From the NCBI GenBank assembly GCA_023394045.1, contig JAEXBN010000043.1:18150-82149 (forward strand): DNA of 64,000 bases, read 5' to 3'. Source of the DNA: Bacillota bacterium (GTDB lineage Bacteria > Bacillota > Clostridia > Tissierellales > Peptoniphilaceae). Shown here one piece after another: positions 1-9,004 of this stretch; position 1 is the stretch's first letter; each line of letters begins with the position of its first letter. The notes beneath the pieces were generated by a model, which worked only from the letters and a program-made list of their open reading frames with translations, did no database searches and was not told the origin of the DNA. Position numbers and translations under genes: made by a program.

Positions 1-135
1 GCCAAAGAAGAGCAGAAGAAATCCAAGGGGAATCCATGGATGAATGGGGAATGGCTCAAAGAGAACGATGAACAGCGAAGCGGTTCCCAGCAATCGAAGA
101 AGAAAGCTGAGGGCGGAGATGTGGCGCAGGTTCAT
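1..135 (-). CDS. Partial membrane protein, N-terminus only
   Basis: An open frame starts with ATG at 135 and runs off the left edge, giving 45 residues without a stop. The predicted residues are very hydrophobic, with one likely membrane segment near residues 8-26 and a second beginning near residue 34. Its ATG overlaps the TGA of the YfhO-family gene in an ATGA arrangement, and an AAGGAAAG stretch lies just upstream, so it is probably translated by coupling as the next gene of that operon. Too little is present to assign a family. A role in envelope glycan or lipid modification would be only a guess from the neighbour. Confidence 0.6.
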   Translation of the reverse strand, partial: MNLRHISALSFLLRLLGTASLFIVLFEPFPIHPWIPLGFLLLFFG

Positions 136-2912
136 GATTGGGGCTTTCCTTTTTTGTTTGAGTTCGAGCGATGCTCGGTCCATGCCAAGAAGATCAGGGT
201 GATGGCGGCGATCCCGCTCACAATGATCCCTGTTTTCAGGTAGGGGAGATGATAGGTCATGATCAGCGTATGGGAGCCAGGTGAAACCGGGAGCGCGGTT
301 AGAGCACCGAGCGCCTTGATCGGCTCGACCGTTTTTCCGTCGATGGTTGCGCTCCAGCCCTGGTCGTAAGGCATGCTGAGGAGGAGATAGGGGGTTTGTT
401 CTGAAGCGTGGAAGCTCCCTTTGAATTGTGTGGAGCGGAACGAAGAAATCTGGAGTCCATTTTTCTGCTGGAAATGAACCGCTTCTTTCAAGGCCTCTTC
501 ATCCAACTCAAACAGCGCCATGTGATTCAGGCGGAACGTTTTCTTTGAGTTTTTCATCTCAATGGCCAATGTTTGTGTCTGTTCAGGCTGATTGGCAGAA
601 GCCACGTTGAGCACTTGGGAGGTGCTGACGGATCCCGTGCGCTTGTTTTTGATTTTCTCCCCATTGAGATATAGCGTGGAGTTATCTGCATTGAAGGTTT
701 CCGAAATGGTCAGATAAGCCGAGCGGTGTCCGTTGGTATGAATTGTATAGTTTAAGCGCGCGGGGATCGTTTCATCGGCATTCACGCGCGTTAATGTTGA
801 GATTTGGTCTTTGGATTCGCTTTGCTTGAGATTTTCAAGTTCAGGATCGTCCAACGGTTGCAGTGCAAAATAGTTGATATCGGTATTTGCTTTTCCATCA
901 ATCATATTGGCGATCGCATCTTGTAGATCGATCGGATTGCGTCGCCCCACCTCAAAAGAAGGCAATTCCGCTTCTGCCAGCATGCCTAGAGGCATGCTCC
1001 ATGGATTTTCATGAATCTCAATCGCCGATGTCTCATTCTTAATGGGCATTTCTTCAAGATCCGGACGATTGACCTTGGCTTTGAATTGGTCTGCGCCAAC
1101 CAGCGCTCGTTCGGATTCATGTGGAGCCAGATAGTAGCGCGTTCCAAAGAACGCATCGATGAACTTTGTGGCATTCCCGCCATTTGTTGATGCGCGTGCA
1201 CGCGCCAGACCTAGGGAAGAGAGAAATTCAACCGTATCATATTCATAGGTGGAATTGAAATGTGAAAGGCTGCTGAACCCAAACCGCATGCCATCGTTCC
1301 CGTCGTGTTGAAAGATGGAGCCGATGCGGTAAAAATTTTGTTCATCGGGTCGAATTGACTTTAAGGCCTGATTCATTTCCTGGTCATAGAGGCTGAAGGC
1401 CGAAGCGGATTCATAGTTGAATGTTCCTGTGTAAAAGGCGGCATTGACGGTCAATTCGAGAAAGGAGAGCACAAAAAGAGCGAGAAGCCACCGCTGGCGC
1501 TTTTTTGAGGGACCTTTTTTTCTGAATTGAAGCAAAATCAGAACAAGCAGAACCAGCAGCACGCCCATGGCCAGCAGATGATATGGGGTCAGAAATTGGA
1601 GCGATTTGGGAGGATCAGAATGAATCCGCCATGCAAAATAGGCGATTAAGGCCAAATAGAATCCGGAAAAGAGCAGAATGGAGGATCCTTGCATCCGGCG
1701 CATGCGCCGGATGCCCCGGAACCCGAGAAGCAGGACAAAAAAGCCATATACCCATGAAAATCGGAAGTTGTACCAGATGGGATATTGCATGCCATGCCAG
1801 AGGAGATTCAAGATGCGCATATTCATGCTGAGGAGCAGGAAGAGCAGCAGAAACAGACTGGCAAATTTTTCACGTTTTAAGATATGCGGCTGCACAAAGT
1901 ACAGGAACAAAGCAAAGATGGAAAATGTTCCGGTAAAGATGTTTGCGAATCCGTGCGAAACCTGATCAAAATCGAAGGCCGCTGGAAACAAACGGGACAA
2001 GGGATCCAGCCACGGATAGGCATTGGACCAGCGATATTGAATCAGATCTTGATACGGACCCTTGCTCATCATCAGGGAATATCCTGTCGGGAGAAGAATG
2101 ACCGCGCATAAGAGGGCGGCGACCAGAGAACTGAATCCAAAATAGACAAATTGATGCCACGCATTCTTCAGTGCTGCTTTCCGTGTACGAGTATGCATTC
2201 CTGAGCGCCGAATCAACGCCCAAATGGCATAGAGTCCAAGAAAAAGACAGAGCATATAAGCGGCATAAAAGTTGGTCAAGATGCTCCATGCGAGCAGGAG
2301 AATATAGGGAATGGCACTTTTCCCATCGAACATTCTTTCCAGCATCAGGATAATCAGAGGAAGCAGAAGGATGGGATCCAGCCACATGAGATTGAGCAGA
2401 TTGGCGACAACGAATCCCATGAGGGCATAGGGGACGGAAAAGAGAAGAACAAGGATGGAATCTCCATGTTCTTTCTTAATGAGGAAAATTGCAAAAAAGG
2501 CGCCCGCCAGACCCACCTTCAAAAGCTGAATGAGTTCGATGGCCATCGGAAGATCTTTCGACGGAAAAAGGAAAATCAAGAGATTCAGCGGGCTGGTGAG
2601 ATAGTAAGCCACAGTTCCGCTCATCACTCCGCCTAGTCCCTTGGTGAAATTATAGAGGAGGGAACCGGGATCCTGTAGGGCGTTGCGCATGGCTTCAAAG
2701 AAGCCCACGTATTGATTGCGCAGATCGACGGTCAAGGTGGTCAGATCGCCAAAAGGAAAGATTCCCATATAGATGAGACCGGGGAGTAGCAGCAAAATGG
2801 GGATGAGAAAACTCATCCCCACGAGAAAGAAGGGAAATTTCTGCTTGGTTTTTCGCGAGCGGAACGTAAGAAGATGCCGCGCGTTTTTGTATTCAGAGAT
2901 TTTCCTATTCAT
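132..2912 (-). CDS. YfhO-family membrane protein (GT-C-like)
   Basis: A 926-residue polytopic membrane protein. About a dozen hydrophobic segments occupy roughly residues 27-520, a large probably extracytoplasmic domain follows (about 520-885), and one last membrane segment lies near residue 895 before a short basic tail. This layout and the conserved family feel (for example the LPGLIYMG and FNYESASAFSLYD regions) match the bacterial YfhO family. In Bacillus subtilis YfhO takes part in glycosylation of lipoteichoic acid at the outer membrane face. The substrate here is unknown. The start is an ATG with AAGGATGG upstream. It follows glnS by about 60 bases with no visible terminator, so readthrough from glnS is possible, and it is overlapped by the partial gene at the window edge. 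Confidence 0.82.
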   Translation of the reverse strand: MNRKISEYKNARHLLTFRSRKTKQKFPFFLVGMSFLIPILLLLPGLIYMGIFPFGDLTTLTVDLRNQYVGFFEAMRNALQDPGSLLYNFTKGLGGVMSGTVAYYLTSPLNLLIFLFPSKDLPMAIELIQLLKVGLAGAFFAIFLIKKEHGDSILVLLFSVPYALMGFVVANLLNLMWLDPILLLPLIILMLERMFDGKSAIPYILLLAWSILTNFYAAYMLCLFLGLYAIWALIRRSGMHTRTRKAALKNAWHQFVYFGFSSLVAALLCAVILLPTGYSLMMSKGPYQDLIQYRWSNAYPWLDPLSRLFPAAFDFDQVSHGFANIFTGTFSIFALFLYFVQPHILKREKFASLFLLLFLLLSMNMRILNLLWHGMQYPIWYNFRFSWVYGFFVLLLGFRGIRRMRRMQGSSILLFSGFYLALIAYFAWRIHSDPPKSLQFLTPYHLLAMGVLLVLLVLILLQFRKKGPSKKRQRWLLALFVLSFLELTVNAAFYTGTFNYESASAFSLYDQEMNQALKSIRPDEQNFYRIGSIFQHDGNDGMRFGFSSLSHFNSTYEYDTVEFLSSLGLARARASTNGGNATKFIDAFFGTRYYLAPHESERALVGADQFKAKVNRPDLEEMPIKNETSAIEIHENPWSMPLGMLAEAELPSFEVGRRNPIDLQDAIANMIDGKANTDINYFALQPLDDPELENLKQSESKDQISTLTRVNADETIPARLNYTIHTNGHRSAYLTISETFNADNSTLYLNGEKIKNKRTGSVSTSQVLNVASANQPEQTQTLAIEMKNSKKTFRLNHMALFELDEEALKEAVHFQQKNGLQISSFRSTQFKGSFHASEQTPYLLLSMPYDQGWSATIDGKTVEPIKALGALTALPVSPGSHTLIMTYHLPYLKTGIIVSGIAAITLIFLAWTEHRSNSNKKGKPQS

Positions 2913-2974
2913 ATGCCATCCTTTTTATTTTTCCTCAGAATGCCGAAGATACCGGAATGTGTTGATCAAATGGT

Positions 2975-4648
2975 TCATTCAGGCTTATAGCTGTCGCGCA
3001 ACGTGACAATGCGATTGAAGATCCGATGCTCCGACGTGGAGCGGAGACGATCTTCACAGAAGAACCCCTTACGCATGAACTGGTATCGCGTTTCCGGATC
3101 ATGATCCGTTGTAAGCCACGGTTCGACCACAGCGGAGGGGATGATTTCGAGAGAATCCGGATTGATGAGATCCCGGTAGTCTCCCTCTGCGGCATCCGGA
3201 TTTTCTACAGAAAAGAGCGGATTATAGAGGCGAATTTCTGCACGAACCCCCTCTTCGACGGGCACCCAGTGAATGGTGCCTTTAATTTTGCGGCCGTCTG
3301 CGGGGTTGCCGCCGAAGGAATCCGGATCATAGTCAGCGTGAACCGCAATCACCTTTCCGTCTTCGTCGGTATCATATCCGGTGGCGCGGACGATATAGGC
3401 ATTTTGTAGGCGGACTTCATTGCCGGGGAAAAGGCGGAAGTACTTTTTCGGCGGATCAATTTCGAAATCTTCTCGTTCAATCCACACTTCGCGCCGGAAG
3501 GGAATCTCATGGGATCCCATTTCCGAATGTTTCGGATGGTTGGGGATCGAGCACCATTCCACCCGGTCTTCCGGATAGTTATCGATGATGAGCCGGATCG
3601 GATCGAGCACGGCCATGGCGCGAGGAGCCGATTCATTCAGATCTTCACGGACGCAATACTCCAAAAAGCGGGCATCCACCATGCTATCTGTTTTTGCCAC
3701 GCCGATTCGGTCGCAGAAGTTGCGGATACTCGCTGGAGTATATCCGCGGCGGCGGAGCCCGCGAATGGTCGGCAGACGAGGATCATCCCAGCCATCTACC
3801 AGCCCTTCTTCGACCATGGCACGAAGTTTGCGCTTGGACATGACCGTGTTGGTCAGATTGAGGCGCGCGAATTCAATTTGCCGCGGATTCCCGGGAATAT
3901 CGGTATGTTCAATCACCCAATTGTACAGGGGGCGATGATCTTCAAATTCCAGCGTACATAAGGAGTGTGTGACTCCTTCGATCGCATCTTCCAGCGGATG
4001 GGCAAAATCGTACATCGGATAGATGCACCAAGCATCTCCTTGGCGGTGATGGTGAAGGTGAGCAATGCGATAGAGCACGGGGTCTCTCATGTTGATGTTC
4101 CCGGAGGACATATCGATGCGGGCGCGAAGGGTCTTTTCTCCATCCTTAAATTCGCCGGCACGCATGCGCGCAAAAAGATCCAAATTTTCTTCAACGCTAC
4201 GCGAACGGAAGGGACTCTCTTTTCCCGGTTCGGTCAGGGTTCCGCGATAGGCGCGCATCTCTTCCGCTGAAAGGTCATCAACGAATGCCAGCCCTTTACG
4301 AATCAGAACACAGGCCGCTTCATACATCTGTTCAAAGTAATCCGATGCATAATAAAAGCGATCATCCCAATCAAAACCGAGCCATTTCACATCTTCCCGG
4401 ATGGAATCAACAAAGGAGGTTTCTTCTTTCTGCGGGTTGGTATCGTCCATGCGGAGATTGCAGATTCCGCCGTATTTTAATGCCGTACCGAAGTCCATAT
4501 TGATCGCCTTGGCATGACCAATATGAAGATATCCGTTCGGCTCAGGAGGAAAGCGGGTTACGATCTGTTTGCCTTCCACGCGGCCGCCGGGCGCCATCTC
4601 TTCTTCAACAATCTGATGGATGAAGTTTGTTGTCTGATTTTCGCTCAT
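2975..4648 (-). CDS. glnS: Glutaminyl-tRNA synthetase
   Basis: A 557-residue class Ic synthetase that charges tRNA-Gln directly with glutamine in the cytoplasm. The HIGH signature is at residues 42-45 within PEPNGYLHIGHAKAIN, and the MSKRK signature is at 270-274. The length and the GlnRS-type sequence around HIGH separate it from glutamyl-tRNA synthetases, and an anticodon-binding beta-barrel region fills the C-terminal third. The start has GGAGG directly upstream. A promoter with a perfect -10 lies about 30 bases before the start, leaving no room for a T-box leader. Many Firmicutes lack GlnRS and use GatCAB, so its presence is a useful trait of this lineage. Confidence 0.96.
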   Translation of the reverse strand: MSENQTTNFIHQIVEEEMAPGGRVEGKQIVTRFPPEPNGYLHIGHAKAINMDFGTALKYGGICNLRMDDTNPQKEETSFVDSIREDVKWLGFDWDDRFYYASDYFEQMYEAACVLIRKGLAFVDDLSAEEMRAYRGTLTEPGKESPFRSRSVEENLDLFARMRAGEFKDGEKTLRARIDMSSGNINMRDPVLYRIAHLHHHRQGDAWCIYPMYDFAHPLEDAIEGVTHSLCTLEFEDHRPLYNWVIEHTDIPGNPRQIEFARLNLTNTVMSKRKLRAMVEEGLVDGWDDPRLPTIRGLRRRGYTPASIRNFCDRIGVAKTDSMVDARFLEYCVREDLNESAPRAMAVLDPIRLIIDNYPEDRVEWCSIPNHPKHSEMGSHEIPFRREVWIEREDFEIDPPKKYFRLFPGNEVRLQNAYIVRATGYDTDEDGKVIAVHADYDPDSFGGNPADGRKIKGTIHWVPVEEGVRAEIRLYNPLFSVENPDAAEGDYRDLINPDSLEIIPSAVVEPWLTTDHDPETRYQFMRKGFFCEDRLRSTSEHRIFNRIVTLRDSYKPE

Positions 4649-4675
4649 ATCGCCTCCTTGAAATACTTAGGTCAT

Positions 4676-4684
4676 ATTATATCA
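4676..4684 (-). promoter_or_regulatory. Extended -10 promoter of glnS
   Basis: On the minus strand TATAAT occupies 4681-4676 and is preceded by TGA, giving an extended -10 element (TG at 4684-4683). No good -35 is present at the 17-base spacing; the hexamer there reads TGCGAC. Transcription would start about 20 bases before the glnS ATG. Confidence 0.6.
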
Positions 4685-4739
4685 CGACTCGATGGCCTGT
4701 CGCATTTCCGCTTCGGGGGCATCCTTCTTCTTTGCTGCC

Positions 4740-4768
4740 TTGACGAAAAAAGATTGCTTTGCAATAAT
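4740..4768 (+). promoter_or_regulatory. Promoter of argS
   Basis: TTGACG at 4740-4745 and AATAAT at 4763-4768 are separated by 17 bases, fitting a sigma-A promoter. It drives a leader of about 130 bases before argS. The spacer holds a small inverted repeat, ATTGC TTT GCAAT (4753-4765), which could be a repressor site. No T-box consensus was found in the leader. Confidence 0.55.
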
Positions 4769-4905
4769 TAACTCAATAGAGCCTCGGAGAGCCGGGGAGC
4801 AGGAGGTTTTCCCGTTATGTCTGATCTGTTCAGCAGCAGGTGAAAACTTTTTTCATGTATGGATGCCTGTAAACATCTATAAGGATAAGTAGAGCGGGAG
4901 AAGCA

Positions 4906-6546
4906 ATGAGCCGAATTGAAGAACAACTAGTTGACCTGATTGCCAGAACGGTCGAAGAGACGTTTCAGGTGCATGAGGATGGCCTCGTGATGGTGGAAAT
5001 TCCCAAGAACAACCAGTATGGGGATTATGCGACCAATGTCGCCATGCGCTTAGCGAAAATCGTACACCGTTCTCCGCGTGATCTTTCCGGAGAGTTAGCG
5101 CCCCGTCTTGAGGCAGCCGCTGACTGGATTGAATCTGTGACGGTGGATGGGCCAGGATTCATCAATTTTCGCCTGAAGAAATCTTCCATGGCTCAGGTGA
5201 TTTCCCGCATTCTGAAAGAGGGCGCGGCATATGGCGAAAACACCTCGGGAAAGGGTCAGCGCGTTCTGGTGGAATATGTCAGCGCCAATCCCACAGGGGA
5301 TCTTCATCTTGGGCATGCTCGCGGCGCTGTTTGGGGAGATGCAATAACCCGCTTGATGCGCAAAAGCGGATATGATGTGTTGCGCGAATATTATATCAAC
5401 GATGCCGGCGCACAGATGGATCATCTGGCGGAATCGGTCTATTCACGGTATGCCGAGGTTTTTGGCGTTGACATTCCTATTCCAGAAGATGGATACATGG
5501 GGGAGGATGTCCGGATGATCGGCCATGCCATCGCAGAAGAAGAAGGCGATCGCTGGCTTTATCAGGAAGAAGGACGGCTGGAGCATTTCAGGGAGCGTGG
5601 GCGTGAAAAGGAGCTTGCGAAGCTGCGCCGTGATCTTGAGGATTTCCGCGTGTCTTTTGATTCCTGGATTTCGGAACAGTGGCTGTACGACCATGGCAAA
5701 GTGGACGCGGCCATTGAAAAGATGCAGGCGATGGGGCTGACCTATGAAAAGGATGGCGCCCTCTGGTTTGAAACGACTCGGTGGGGGGATGATAAGGATC
5801 GTGTGGTTCGCAAAGCCAATGGACGGCTGACCTACATGACTCCGGATATCGCGAATCATCTGTATAAATTTGAACGCGGCTATGAGAAGCTGGTGGATCT
5901 GTGGGGAGCCGATCATCACGGCTATATTCCCCGGATGAAAGCCGCGATGCAGGCGTTTGGTTATTCCCCGGATGCACTGGAAGTGGATATTATCCAGATG
6001 GTGCGTCTCGTTGAAAATGGGGAAGAGGTCAAGATGTCCAAGCGCACGGGCAATGCCGTCACCATTCGTGAACTGTGCGAGGATATCGGTGTCGATGCTG
6101 CCCGATACTTTTTTGTGAATCGCGCGGTGGACACCCATTTTGATTTTGATCTTGGGCTGGCACGCTCTCAGTCCAATGATAATCCGATTTACTACATTCA
6201 ATATGCGCATGCTCGGACTGCCGGGGTGCGCCGCAATGCGCCGGAGTTTCATCCGCAGGAAGAATATACGCGCCTGAGTGAGGAGACCGAGGTCGATCTT
6301 CTGAAGATGCTCAGCGAATTTCCGGATGAGGTGGCGCAGGCGGCAAAGTTGCGCGCGCCGAACCGCATTGCGAATTATCTGCAAAAGCTGGCGACCTTTT
6401 TCCATCGCTACTATGGGAAAGTCAAAGTGGTGGATGCGGCTGATCCAGAATTGACAAATGAACGCCTTGGCTTAGTCATGGCGACAGCAGTGGTATTAGA
6501 AAATGCCTTGGACCTTCTCGGAATAAGCGCCCCGGACGAAATGTAA
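4906..6546 (+). CDS. argS: Arginyl-tRNA synthetase
   Basis: A 546-residue class I synthetase that charges tRNA-Arg. It shows the N-terminal additional domain typical of ArgRS (residues 1-110), the HLGH form of the HIGH motif at 134-137 after SANPTGD, the KMSKR loop at 376-380, and a C-terminal all-helical DALR anticodon-binding domain ending LLGISAPDEM. Length is normal. The ATG is preceded by GGGAG. It begins a rightward group with arcA and arcB, so arginine charging and arginine breakdown are adjacent and may be co-expressed. Confidence 0.97.
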   Translation: MSRIEEQLVDLIARTVEETFQVHEDGLVMVEIPKNNQYGDYATNVAMRLAKIVHRSPRDLSGELAPRLEAAADWIESVTVDGPGFINFRLKKSSMAQVISRILKEGAAYGENTSGKGQRVLVEYVSANPTGDLHLGHARGAVWGDAITRLMRKSGYDVLREYYINDAGAQMDHLAESVYSRYAEVFGVDIPIPEDGYMGEDVRMIGHAIAEEEGDRWLYQEEGRLEHFRERGREKELAKLRRDLEDFRVSFDSWISEQWLYDHGKVDAAIEKMQAMGLTYEKDGALWFETTRWGDDKDRVVRKANGRLTYMTPDIANHLYKFERGYEKLVDLWGADHHGYIPRMKAAMQAFGYSPDALEVDIIQMVRLVENGEEVKMSKRTGNAVTIRELCEDIGVDAARYFFVNRAVDTHFDFDLGLARSQSNDNPIYYIQYAHARTAGVRRNAPEFHPQEEYTRLSEETEVDLLKMLSEFPDEVAQAAKLRAPNRIANYLQKLATFFHRYYGKVKVVDAADPELTNERLGLVMATAVVLENALDLLGISAPDEM

Positions 6547-6566
6547 AGGCGCATCACATCGAATGG

Positions 6567-6598
6567 GCTCCGCTGTCGCCTGAGGCGAAGTTCGGAGC
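6567..6598 (+). other. Nested stem-loop between argS and arcA
   Basis: GCTCCG (6567-6572) pairs with CGGAGC (6593-6598), and inside it CGCC (6577-6580) pairs with GGCG (6584-6587). There is no T run, so it is unlikely to be an intrinsic terminator. It sits immediately before the arcA ribosome binding site and could be an mRNA processing or stability element. Confidence 0.45.
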
Positions 6599-6610
6599 GG
6601 AAAGGAAGCC

Positions 6611-7849
6611 ATGAAACACGATCCGATATTTGTCAAAAGCGAAATACAGCCCCTGAAGCGCGTTCTGGTGCATCGCCCTGGCGATGAGCTGCTCCATTTG
6701 ACGCCGGATACGCTGGAAGAACTTTTGTTTGATGATATTCCTTATATGCAAAATGCACAGAGCGAGCATGATGCGTTCACCGATCTGTTGCGCTCTGAGG
6801 GCGTGGAGGTGGTCTACCTAGAAGATTTGATGACCGAAACGCTTGATGCGAATCCTGGTCTGCGAGACCGCTTTTTGAACGAATGGCTGGATGATGCGGA
6901 GGTATTTAGCCCATCGCATCGCGCCCGGATTCTCGACTATCTTTCAACGATTCAGGATACCAAAGTGCTGGTCAATAAAACCATTGCCGGCATTCCCAAT
7001 CATGAAATGGGAACGGGGGAGCGAAAAAAGCTTGTCGATTTTGTGGAGCGTCCTTCGCATTTTGCCGTCAATCCGATGCCCAATTTGTATTTTGCCCGTG
7101 ATCCGTTTGCCTCTGTGGGAACCAATGTTTTAATCAATCACATGTATTCTAAGACGCGCAACCGCGAAACCATCTATGCTGATTATATTTTTCATCATCA
7201 TCCGGCCTATGCGGGAAAGGTACGCGATCTGTATGGGCGTCATCGGCACTTCCATATGGAAGGCGGCGATGTCCTGAATATTTCCGAAGACACCTTGCTG
7301 ATTGGCGTTTCCCAGAGAACGGAAGCGGATGCTGTTGAACTGCTCGCAAAAGAGCTGTTCTTTTCCGAACAAGAGATCCCCATTCGCCAAATTTACGCCG
7401 CGACAATCCCAATGGTGCGCAATTATATGCATCTGGATACCGTGCTGACACAAATTGATGTCAACGCGTTCACCTATTATCCCAACATTCGAGGGACGCT
7501 TGGCTTCTTCCGGCTGACTCCTGGAAAACAGGGGCGGATCAACATTGATGCCGTCGATGGGGAACTGGAAGAGGTTTTGGAAAAGATGGTGGGGGTTGAT
7601 GAGATCAAGCTCTATCCTTGTGGCGGAGGCGATTCGATCGCAGCGGAGCGTGAACAGTGGACGGATGGCGCGAATACGCTGACCTTGAAGCCGCGTACCA
7701 TCGTCGTGTATCAGCGCAACTTCCGTACCAATGAAATGCTGGATCGAGCCGGGTTCCGTGTGCTGACGATCGATGCGGACAACTTGTCCGTGGGCCGCGG
7801 AGGTCCGCGCTGCATGTCCATGCCGCTGGAAAGAGAATATCACCTTTAG
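6611..7849 (+). CDS. arcA: Arginine deiminase
   Basis: A 412-residue cytoplasmic enzyme of the guanidino-group modifying superfamily that hydrolyses arginine to citrulline and ammonia, the first step of the energy-yielding arginine deiminase pathway. Family landmarks are YFARDPFASVG, FHMEGGDVL, MHLDTVLTQID with its catalytic His, GGGDSIAAEREQW, and the C-terminal GGPRCMSMP containing the nucleophile Cys401. Length is normal for the family. A GGAAG ribosome binding site precedes the ATG. The next gene supplies ornithine carbamoyltransferase, so the first two steps are present. Carbamate kinase (ArcC) and the antiporter ArcD are not in the window. Confidence 0.97.
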   Translation: MKHDPIFVKSEIQPLKRVLVHRPGDELLHLTPDTLEELLFDDIPYMQNAQSEHDAFTDLLRSEGVEVVYLEDLMTETLDANPGLRDRFLNEWLDDAEVFSPSHRARILDYLSTIQDTKVLVNKTIAGIPNHEMGTGERKKLVDFVERPSHFAVNPMPNLYFARDPFASVGTNVLINHMYSKTRNRETIYADYIFHHHPAYAGKVRDLYGRHRHFHMEGGDVLNISEDTLLIGVSQRTEADAVELLAKELFFSEQEIPIRQIYAATIPMVRNYMHLDTVLTQIDVNAFTYYPNIRGTLGFFRLTPGKQGRINIDAVDGELEEVLEKMVGVDEIKLYPCGGGDSIAAEREQWTDGANTLTLKPRTIVVYQRNFRTNEMLDRAGFRVLTIDADNLSVGRGGPRCMSMPLEREYHL

Positions 7850-7905
7850 ATTTAGAACGATTTTTAGAGCGATTAAAATACCTAGATCGATTTCATATCC
7901 ACTGT

Positions 7906-7930
7906 TTTTCATCCGGTCATCCGGTGAAAA
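7906..7930 (+). other. Hairpin between arcA and arcB
   Basis: TTTTCA (7906-7911) and CCGG (7913-7916) pair with CCGG (7921-7924) and TGAAAA (7925-7930), with one bulged T and a TCAT loop. It lies in the 138-base arcA-arcB gap. No strong T run follows. It may be a partial terminator or a stability element setting relative arcA and arcB levels. Confidence 0.4.
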
Positions 7931-7987
7931 TAGAAGTCCGGAGCCATTGCCCGGGCTGGCGCATCAAAACGAATCAGGAGGAGTCTC

Positions 7988-8992
7988 ATGCCCATCAATC
8001 TGCAAGGTCGTAGTTTATTAACATTGAAGGATTATACGCCCGACGAAATCCGCTATCTGATTGAACTCAGCGCTGATTTTAAGCGGCTGAAACGCACACA
8101 CACACCACATCGTTATCTTGAAGGAAAAAATATTGTCCTTTTGTTTGAAAAGACATCCACACGGACCCGCTGTTCCTTTGAGGTGGCGGGATATGATCTG
8201 GGAATGGGGGTCACCTATCTGGATCCGGGTTCGAGTCAGATGGGCAAAAAAGAGTCCATTGAGGATACCGCAAAGGTGCTCGGGCGCTTCTATGATGGGA
8301 TCGAGTATCGCGGATTTGATCAGAAACTGGTGGAAATTTTGGCAGAAAACGCCGGTGTCCCGGTATGGAATGGACTGACCGATGCGTTCCATCCCACGCA
8401 GATGATTGCGGATATGCTCACGGTGCAGGAAGAATTCGGCCGTCTCAAGGGGATCAATTTTGTCTATCTCGGCGATGCTCGAAGCAACATGGGCAATTCT
8501 CTGATGATTGTTTGCGCAAAACTGGGTCTGAATTTTACGGGATGCAGTCCAAAAGCGCTGTGGCCGTCGGAGGATCTGATTGCACAGGCGAGAGAATATG
8601 CGGAAGAATCCGGCGGAAGCGTACGTTTTACGGAAAATGTGGAAGAAGGCATCCAAGGCGCCCATGTGGTCGATACGGATATTTGGGTCTCCATGGGGGA
8701 GCCGGAAGAACTTTGGGCAGAACGCATTCAAATGCTCCATCCCTATCAGGTGAATGCCAAGTTGATGGCCATGGCGGATCCGGATGCGATCTTTATGCAC
8801 TGTCTGCCGTCCTTCCACGATCACAACACGAAGATTGGACGCGAAATTGCGGAAAAATTCGGCGATCAATATGATCTGAATGGCATGGAAGTCACCGATG
8901 AGGTGTTCCGTAGCAAGCAAAGCCGCGTTTTTGATGAGGCTGAAAACCGTATGCATACGATTAAAGCCATCATGTACGCGACACTGAAATAA
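7988..8992 (+). CDS. arcB: Ornithine carbamoyltransferase, catabolic
   Basis: A 334-residue transcarbamylase. In the deiminase pathway it converts citrulline and phosphate to ornithine and carbamoyl phosphate; the same fold works in the opposite direction as ArgF. The carbamoyl-phosphate loop STRTR is at residues 57-61, HPTQ at 135-138, and the catalytic HCLP at 271-274 followed by SFHD. The ArcB name rests on its position directly after arcA; the sequence alone would also fit ArgF. The start has AGGAGGAG upstream. The gap to arcA contains a hairpin, and the following CbiK-like gene begins 13 bases after its stop. Confidence 0.94.
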   Translation: MPINLQGRSLLTLKDYTPDEIRYLIELSADFKRLKRTHTPHRYLEGKNIVLLFEKTSTRTRCSFEVAGYDLGMGVTYLDPGSSQMGKKESIEDTAKVLGRFYDGIEYRGFDQKLVEILAENAGVPVWNGLTDAFHPTQMIADMLTVQEEFGRLKGINFVYLGDARSNMGNSLMIVCAKLGLNFTGCSPKALWPSEDLIAQAREYAEESGGSVRFTENVEEGIQGAHVVDTDIWVSMGEPEELWAERIQMLHPYQVNAKLMAMADPDAIFMHCLPSFHDHNTKIGREIAEKFGDQYDLNGMEVTDEVFRSKQSRVFDEAENRMHTIKAIMYATLK

Positions 8993-9004
8993 TGCTGAAA
9001 TCAA

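Noticed and set aside
4769..4905. T-box riboswitch in the argS leader
   Set aside because: The leader is only about 130 bases and no T-box core sequence or terminator/antiterminator pair is visible.
5443..6405. Long open frame opposite argS (320 codons, minus strand)
   Set aside because: It lies wholly antisense to a certain gene, has no family resemblance and no ribosome binding site; it follows from codon composition of argS.
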